A stretch of 64,000 nt of DNA, from the NCBI GenBank assembly GCA_964035545.1, contig OZ037766.1, positions 5,805,722 through 5,869,721 on the forward strand. Reading direction: 5' to 3'. The stretch is from Bugula neritina. Lineage: Eukaryota; Bryozoa; Gymnolaemata; Cheilostomatida; Bugulidae. Of the stretch, positions 62,086 through 64,000 are shown in pieces. The notes under the pieces were generated by a model. It worked only from the letters and a program-made list of their open reading frames with translations, made no database searches and was not told where the DNA came from. The position numbers and the translations under genes are program-made. Position 1 is the stretch's first letter. Every line of letters starts with the position of its first letter.

Positions 62086-63307
62086 AATATTCTCATCAGT
62101 GTATAGCTTGCAGACACATGATTTTGTATTATATATTATATTACTTTAAAAATGTTATTTGAAAACATTTTCGCATTGTTGAAATTTAGTGCAAATAAAG
62201 ATGAGTGTCAATGTTAAGCTCCTATGAAAGTGATAATTATAATAGCATGAGAAATGTTAGCTTTCGGCAATCATGCAGCACATTGTAGCCACAACTCCAA
62301 TATAAAATTTTTAAAACAATATTATTCTCATAATATTTTTATATAATAGTTTGGCTTTAAGTAAAAGTACTAAAAATATTTAAATTTATAAATTTCCAAA
62401 AAGCTGATTTTTCAAGTTTTTTAGTACATTTAAAATGGCTATAATAAAACTTAATCAGAATACTTAACTGTGGCCTTGGTCCTATACATAAACTCTATTA
62501 TGTATAGGACTAAAAAACTGTTCTAACATTTTCACTGCCACTTGCTAGAATACTGATAATGCATTATTGGACATCAAAGTATTTACTTGTAAAGCTGACA
62601 AAAAGCAGGCAAATTTTGATTGAAAAAGTTGTAAATAGTTGTGTTTTATTAAAATTAGTATTTTAGCTAAAATCTTCATCTTGTTATCTTGTAACTGTGT
62701 AAAACAAGTTTCACGACTACCCAAAGCATTCCCCACTGGACTTTGGTTGTAAATTTAACCATATTTTATGTCCCTTTGCAGAGAGTCCCTGTTGAAATTC
62801 TACTTCAAAGTTTGGTAATTTATAATCTTACAGTTTTTAAGCACAGCATTTCAGTATCTAATAATACAGAGGTTAGCAAAACATATCTAGTTTATTTAAT
62901 TTTCAATAAGACCGGCATTTAGCAATTAATAGGCTCACGCAACATATTCTATTTAATGTTGTTTTATGCATCAATAACATAATGTAACGCTGCAGTTCCT
63001 CTGGCAGTTTATTAGTAGTATATAAAGGTTGGACCAGTATCCCACCCTTTATATTATCTTGTCAATAGATTGTTTGTCTACTAGCTTAATTCAAGAAAAA
63101 TCTATTCACTCGACTACAAAGCCCTTGCATTGTATTGGCTAGCTATTTAAAGAGAAATCCTATTATGCTATTATTATCCATCTAGCATTGGGTGTTGGCT
63201 CGCTTCAGTCACTAAGAAAAACTAGCATTGGCAGTCAAAAGCTTCTAGTACGAAGTTTTTCATGCAATAATTTATATTTGCTGCTTAAAGTCAGTTGACT
63301 TTAAATC
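62086..63307. other. intergenic spacer
   Basis: 3' UTR of the preceding gene, then AT-rich DNA. A TATAAA lies near 63.02 kb, about 290 bp before the next ATG. No exon was seen. Confidence 0.6.
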
Positions 63308-63494
63308 ATGAAGACGGTTTTAACTATTCCACTGTTAATTCTGGGGCTTGCTATTTCTGTCCAGTCCCAGACTTGTGCTGACAGTCATGAAACATTTGCT
63401 GCCGAGTTTGATAGCAACAGCTCGAGGCTATGGCTTTATAACAACATCGCAAAAGGAGCTGAGTGTGTGGCCATCTCTCGAACTCTCACTCTGG
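63308..63494 (+). CDS. secreted protein, first exon only
   Basis: The exon has 62 codons plus one base from an ATG to a G|GTAAGA donor. The first 20-21 residues form a classic signal peptide: Lys at position 2, the hydrophobic core LTIPLLILGLAI, and a cleavage region SVQSQ. The mature part has two Cys (TCADSHETF; GAECVAIS), suggesting an extracellular domain. No family was recognised from this fragment. No convincing second exon was seen in the remaining 500 bp, so the gene continues beyond the right edge. Confidence 0.6.
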
Positions 63495-64000
63495 GTAAGA
63501 AACATATGCAATCAGATTTATGTTAGTTTATGCACTTCTCACTTTCTTATTTTTAAATTTGCAGCTTTGCACATGTTGTATATGTCAATCCTAGTAAGTG
63601 TCTCACTTAATTGGGAGGAGAGCAAATCACCTAACTTCAACCTCTAAATTAGAAACTCAAACAAAAAAATGTACCAACAGTTCAACCGGCTAATCAAGTT
63701 CTTGTTTTGTTCTTACTGGCTAGTAAAACCAGCTTTTATTTTACCAGTTCTCAAAAGTTAGTTTTATAATCTCCAGGTTTTTACTTGAAAGTATTGCTAT
63801 GATGTATTTTGTTGTTTCAAGTGAAATATTTTCCTGCTATAAGTTTTGATGATCCACTACTACAGTTTAGCTTCAATCCAGGAGTTAACTGCCTTGTTCG
63901 AATGCTTAGCAACTTTACCTACAAATCTGTAGCATAAATACCCTCTTCCTGATTGTGATCAGTTGCTTTGTGTATAGCTCTAAAATATGGGCTTTTAATC
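63495..64000. other. intron of the secreted-protein gene
   Basis: AT-rich sequence. A possible acceptor near 63.86 kb leads at once to an in-frame TAG, so it was not used. Confidence 0.5.

Noticed and set aside
1-64000. CRISPR arrays, operons, tRNA or rRNA genes
   Set aside because: Searched by eye for regular spacer arrays, tRNA A/B boxes and rRNA cores; none seen. The DNA is eukaryotic with introns.

Overview
The window is AT-rich (about one third G+C by eye) metazoan nuclear DNA. Every recognisable gene is split into short exons by GT-AG introns (one intron is GC-AG), and several proteins are animal-typical: a class C GPCR ectodomain, a SEPT7-type septin, syntaxin-17 and a PAGR1-like factor. 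An invertebrate is most likely, possibly a lophotrochozoan, but the phylum cannot be read from the sequence. No prokaryotic, organellar or viral gene was recognised, and no RNA gene was found. All gene models are my own hand splices, checked for phase at each junction and, where possible, by homology.

Layout. (1) 324-3232, minus: three exons of a class C GPCR ligand-binding domain, running off the left edge. (2) 6333-12114, plus: a CAP-Gly protein of about 396 aa with a consensus RFX X-box 175 bp upstream of its start, which hints at a ciliary or basal-body role. (3) 12783-15423, minus: complete TIM21, a TIM23-complex subunit, convergent with gene 2. (4) 15.6-17.4 kb: low-complexity triplet/hexamer islands and an inverted repeat; 17.96-18.44 kb: a 484-bp MITE. 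(5) 19779-20990, plus: a two-exon PAGR1-like gene. (6) 21948-43260, plus: a septin-7 locus with three candidate first exons and an 11-exon common body. (7) 44288-46803, minus: complete syntaxin-17, convergent with the septin. (8) 46.9-48.95 kb: another low-complexity island. (9) 50853-52969, plus: an ankyrin-repeat protein. (10) 56170-59546 (minus) and 59643-62085 (plus): two unrecognised genes, head to head with 96 bp between their ATGs; the second carries a hAT-type MITE in intron 1. (11) 63308 onward, plus: the first exon of a secreted protein that runs off the right edge.

The most unusual structure is in the septin gene. The exon at 38112-38249 sits between two unrelated minisatellites. 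On its left, a 41-bp unit repeats the exon's own 3' splice site eight times; on its right, a 34-bp unit repeats its own 5' splice site seven times. Two decoy acceptors would insert 12 or 41 residues in frame. Every downstream donor would create an immediate stop. Other points of note are the GC-AG septin intron, a possible 27-nt microexon, an atypical CAP-Gly groove, a transition-only duplicated motif beside two low-complexity islands, and two small ORFs in otherwise empty DNA.

The genes do not form a pathway. The window is an ordinary gene-dense stretch with mixed cell-biology functions: signalling, microtubules, mitochondrial import, chromatin, cytoskeleton and autophagic membrane fusion.
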